Source: Martinezella lusitana (lineage in GTDB: Bacteria > Pseudomonadota > Alphaproteobacteria > Rhizobiales > Rhizobiaceae). From it: DNA of 64,000 bases. This document shows, piece by piece, positions 62,173 to 64,000 of this stretch (the first letter of the stretch is position 1; each line of letters begins with the position of its first letter). The position numbers and the translations under genes are program-made. Location of the stretch: NCBI RefSeq assembly GCF_900094565.1, contig NZ_FMAF01000003.1:62001-126000 (forward strand). Reading direction: 5' to 3'. The notes beneath the pieces are model-generated. The model did not search any database and was not told the DNA's origin. It saw nothing but the letters and a program-made list of their open reading frames with translations.

Positions 62173-63495
62173 ATGCGCATCACCATGATCGGCTCAGGGT
62201 ATGTGGGGCTCGTGTCCGGCGTTTGCTTCGCCGATTTCGGCCATGATGTCATTTGTGTCGACAAGGACGTGAGCAAGATCGAAGCACTGCAGCGGGGCGA
62301 GATACCGATCTTCGAACCCGGTCTTGAGCAGCTTGTCGCGGACAATGTCCGCGCCGGCCGCCTCTCCTTCACGACAGAGGTCGAGGCGAGCGTCGCAGCC
62401 AGCGATGTGGTCTTCATCGCCGTCGGCACGCCTTCAAGGCGCGGCGACGGCCATGCCGATCTTTCCTATGTTTATGCCGCCGCCCGTGAGATCGCGCAGC
62501 ATGTCGACGGTTTCACCGTCATCGTCACCAAGTCGACCGTACCGGTCGGCACCGGCGACGAGGTCGAGCGCATCATTCGCGAAACCAATCCACAGGCCGA
62601 TGTCGCCGTGGTCTCCAATCCCGAATTCCTGCGTGAAGGCGCTGCTATCGAGGACTTCAAGCGGCCGGATCGCATCGTCATCGGCCTCAACGACGACCGC
62701 GCCCGCGGTGTCATGACGGAAGTCTACCGGCCGCTCTACCTCAACCAGGCGCCGCTGCTCTTCACTGCCCGCCGCACCTCGGAGCTGATCAAATACGCCG
62801 CCAACGCCTTCCTCGCCATGAAGATCACCTTCATCAACGAGATGGCAGATCTCTGCGAGAAGGTCGGCGCCAATGTGCAGGAAGTGTCGCGCGGCATCGG
62901 CCTTGACGGCCGCATCGGCTCTAAATTCCTGCATGCCGGCCCTGGCTATGGCGGCTCCTGCTTCCCGAAGGACACGTTGGCGTTGGCCAAGACAGCGCAG
63001 GACTTCGACACACCCGTACGCCTCATCGAAACCACCATCTCCATCAACGATAATCGCAAGCGCGCCATGGGCCGCAAGGTGATCGCCGCGATGGGCGGCG
63101 ATATCAGGGGCAAGGCGATTGCCGTCCTCGGCCTGACCTTCAAGCCGAATACCGACGACATGCGCGACAGCCCGGCGATCTCTGTCATCCAGACGCTGCA
63201 GGACGCCGGCGCCACGGTAACGGGCTACGACCCCGAAGGCATGGACAATGCCCGCCTGGTGATCGACAACATCACCTATGCCGACGACGCCTATGGCGCC
63301 GCGCGCGGCGCCGATGCGCTCGTCATCGTCACCGAATGGAACCAGTTCCGCGCGCTGGATTTCGCGCGGCTCAAATCCATCATGAAATCGCCCGTCCTTG
63401 TCGACCTCAGAAATATCTATCGCCATGAGGAGGTCACAAAACACGGCTTTGCCTATACCAGTATCGGCAGACCGATGAACGGCGCCGAACTGTAA
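62173..63495 (+). CDS. ugd: UDP-glucose 6-dehydrogenase
   Basis: The 440-residue enzyme oxidises UDP-glucose to UDP-glucuronate with [23 protein letters not shown] at the start binds [15 protein letters not shown] holds catalytic C263, and the C-terminal [16 protein letters not shown] domain binds the UDP-sugar. It is followed 14 bases later by an epimerase gene of the type that converts UDP-glucuronate to UDP-galacturonate, giving sugars for surface polysaccharide. In rhizobia this gene is often called rkpK. Confidence 0.96.
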   Translation: MRITMIGSGYVGLVSGVCFADFGHDVICVDKDVSKIEALQRGEIPIFEPGLEQLVADNVRAGRLSFTTEVEASVAASDVVFIAVGTPSRRGDGHADLSYVYAAAREIAQHVDGFTVIVTKSTVPVGTGDEVERIIRETNPQADVAVVSNPEFLREGAAIEDFKRPDRIVIGLNDDRARGVMTEVYRPLYLNQAPLLFTARRTSELIKYAANAFLAMKITFINEMADLCEKVGANVQEVSRGIGLDGRIGSKFLHAGPGYGGSCFPKDTLALAKTAQDFDTPVRLIETTISINDNRKRAMGRKVIAAMGGDIRGKAIAVLGLTFKPNTDDMRDSPAISVIQTLQDAGATVTGYDPEGMDNARLVIDNITYADDAYGAARGADALVIVTEWNQFRALDFARLKSIMKSPVLVDLRNIYRHEEVTKHGFAYTSIGRPMNGAEL

Positions 63496-63509
63496 GCAAA
63501 GGCCGACCA

Positions 63510-64000
63510 ATGCGTTATCTCATCACCGGAACCGCCGGGTTCATCGGCTTCCATCTTGCAAAGCGCCTGCTCGACGAAGGCCACTTCGTCGTCGGTTTCG
63601 ACGGCATGACGCCTTATTACGACGTCAAGCTCAAGGAGAAGCGCACGGCCATCCTGGCACGCTCCAACGGCTTCAAAGCCGTCACCGGCATGCTGGAAGA
63701 CAAGGCCGCGCTGGATCACGCCGCAGAGCTGGCGGAACCTGACGTCATCGTCCACCTCGCGGCCCAGGCCGGCGTTCGCTACAGCCTCGAAAATCCGCGC
63801 TCTTACGTCGATTCCAACGTCACCGGCTCGTTCAACGTCCTGGAACTGGCGAGAAACCTGCAGCCGAAACACCTGCTGCTCGCCTCCACCTCCTCCGTCT
63901 ACGGCGCCAACGAGAAGATTCCCTTCGCCGAAAGCGACAAGGCCGACGAGCAGATGACGATCTACGCGGCGACCAAGAAGAGCATGGAGCTGATGGCGCA
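63510..64000 (+). CDS. NAD-dependent nucleotide-sugar epimerase, 5' part
   Basis: 163 complete codons are present before the right edge. [17 protein letters not shown] is the NAD-binding Rossmann start. [14 protein letters not shown] and ASTSSVYG are extended-SDR motifs, and YAATKK provides the Tyr-x3-Lys pair. The [16 protein letters not shown] stretch is typical of UDP-glucuronate 4-epimerases (LpsL type). Placement right after ugd supports that. The 3' half is outside the window. Confidence 0.9.
   Translation, partial: MRYLITGTAGFIGFHLAKRLLDEGHFVVGFDGMTPYYDVKLKEKRTAILARSNGFKAVTGMLEDKAALDHAAELAEPDVIVHLAAQAGVRYSLENPRSYVDSNVTGSFNVLELARNLQPKHLLLASTSSVYGANEKIPFAESDKADEQMTIYAATKKSMELMA

Overview
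The window reads as chromosomal DNA of a Rhizobium-type alphaproteobacterium. The evidence is a high-GC coding style and a complete CtrA cell-cycle module (SciP, CtrA, ChpT, a receiver protein, EipA). There is also an alphaproteobacterial RpoH, a FliJ-like protein beside ctrA, rhizobial intergenic palindromes, and a dense set of ABC importers and catabolic operons. I see no tRNA, rRNA, insertion sequence, prophage or CRISPR array. All functional names rest on reading motifs and protein sequence by eye, without database searches.

Layout. 1-7,100: a reductive pyrimidine/hydantoin degradation locus with the 3' end of an N-carbamoyl amidohydrolase, a dihydropyrimidinase, a divergent cupin, and an ABC importer (ATPase, 4-TM SMR-like protein, two different permeases, NMT1-type binding protein) ending in a strong terminator. 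7,400-12,000: an RND efflux adaptor and pump. 12,000-19,700 (minus strand): urease genes ureD-A-B-C and ureE-F-G, interleaved with a DUF1272-type Cys-rich protein, a LprI-like exported protein, a protein carrying GT29 sialyltransferase motifs, and a membrane GGDEF protein. 19,800-25,450 (minus): the urea importer urtABCDE. 25,670-29,980 (plus): a hybrid histidine kinase whose sensor is a whole NCS1 transporter-like domain, with a LuxR-type response regulator, divergent from urtA. 30,000-36,750 (minus): a 2-hydroxyacid dehydrogenase, livJ, a small membrane protein, and livFGMH. 37,000-44,800 (minus): a dimethylglycine-dehydrogenase-like flavoprotein and sarcosine oxidase soxBDAG. 45,000-51,400: cysQ and the cell-cycle block. 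51,500-60,100: a coiled-coil membrane protein, a SpoU methyltransferase, an RluD-like pseudouridine synthase, rpoH, a 766-residue Pro/Ala-rich membrane protein and purA. 60,270-64,000: a decayed methyltransferase, a GNAT acetyltransferase, UDP-glucose dehydrogenase, and the start of a nucleotide-sugar epimerase.

How it fits together. The first 30 kb is mostly about obtaining nitrogen. Pyrimidines or hydantoins, urea uptake and urea hydrolysis are encoded in sequence, and a transporter-derived sensor kinase sits where it could report on a nitrogenous solute. A perfect inverted repeat between urtA and the kinase gene is a candidate site for the paired LuxR-type regulator. The liv and sox operons extend this to amino acids and N-methylated glycine compounds. 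The region 46-51 kb holds the master regulator CtrA with both its inhibitor (SciP) and its phosphotransferase (ChpT). A near-consensus CtrA box lies between chpT and eipA.

The most unusual elements are the NCS1-fused sensor kinase with its eight-cysteine linker, the GT29-like gene translationally coupled inside the urease operon, the GGDEF gene placed between ureC and ureEFG, and the degenerate receiver protein beside chpT.
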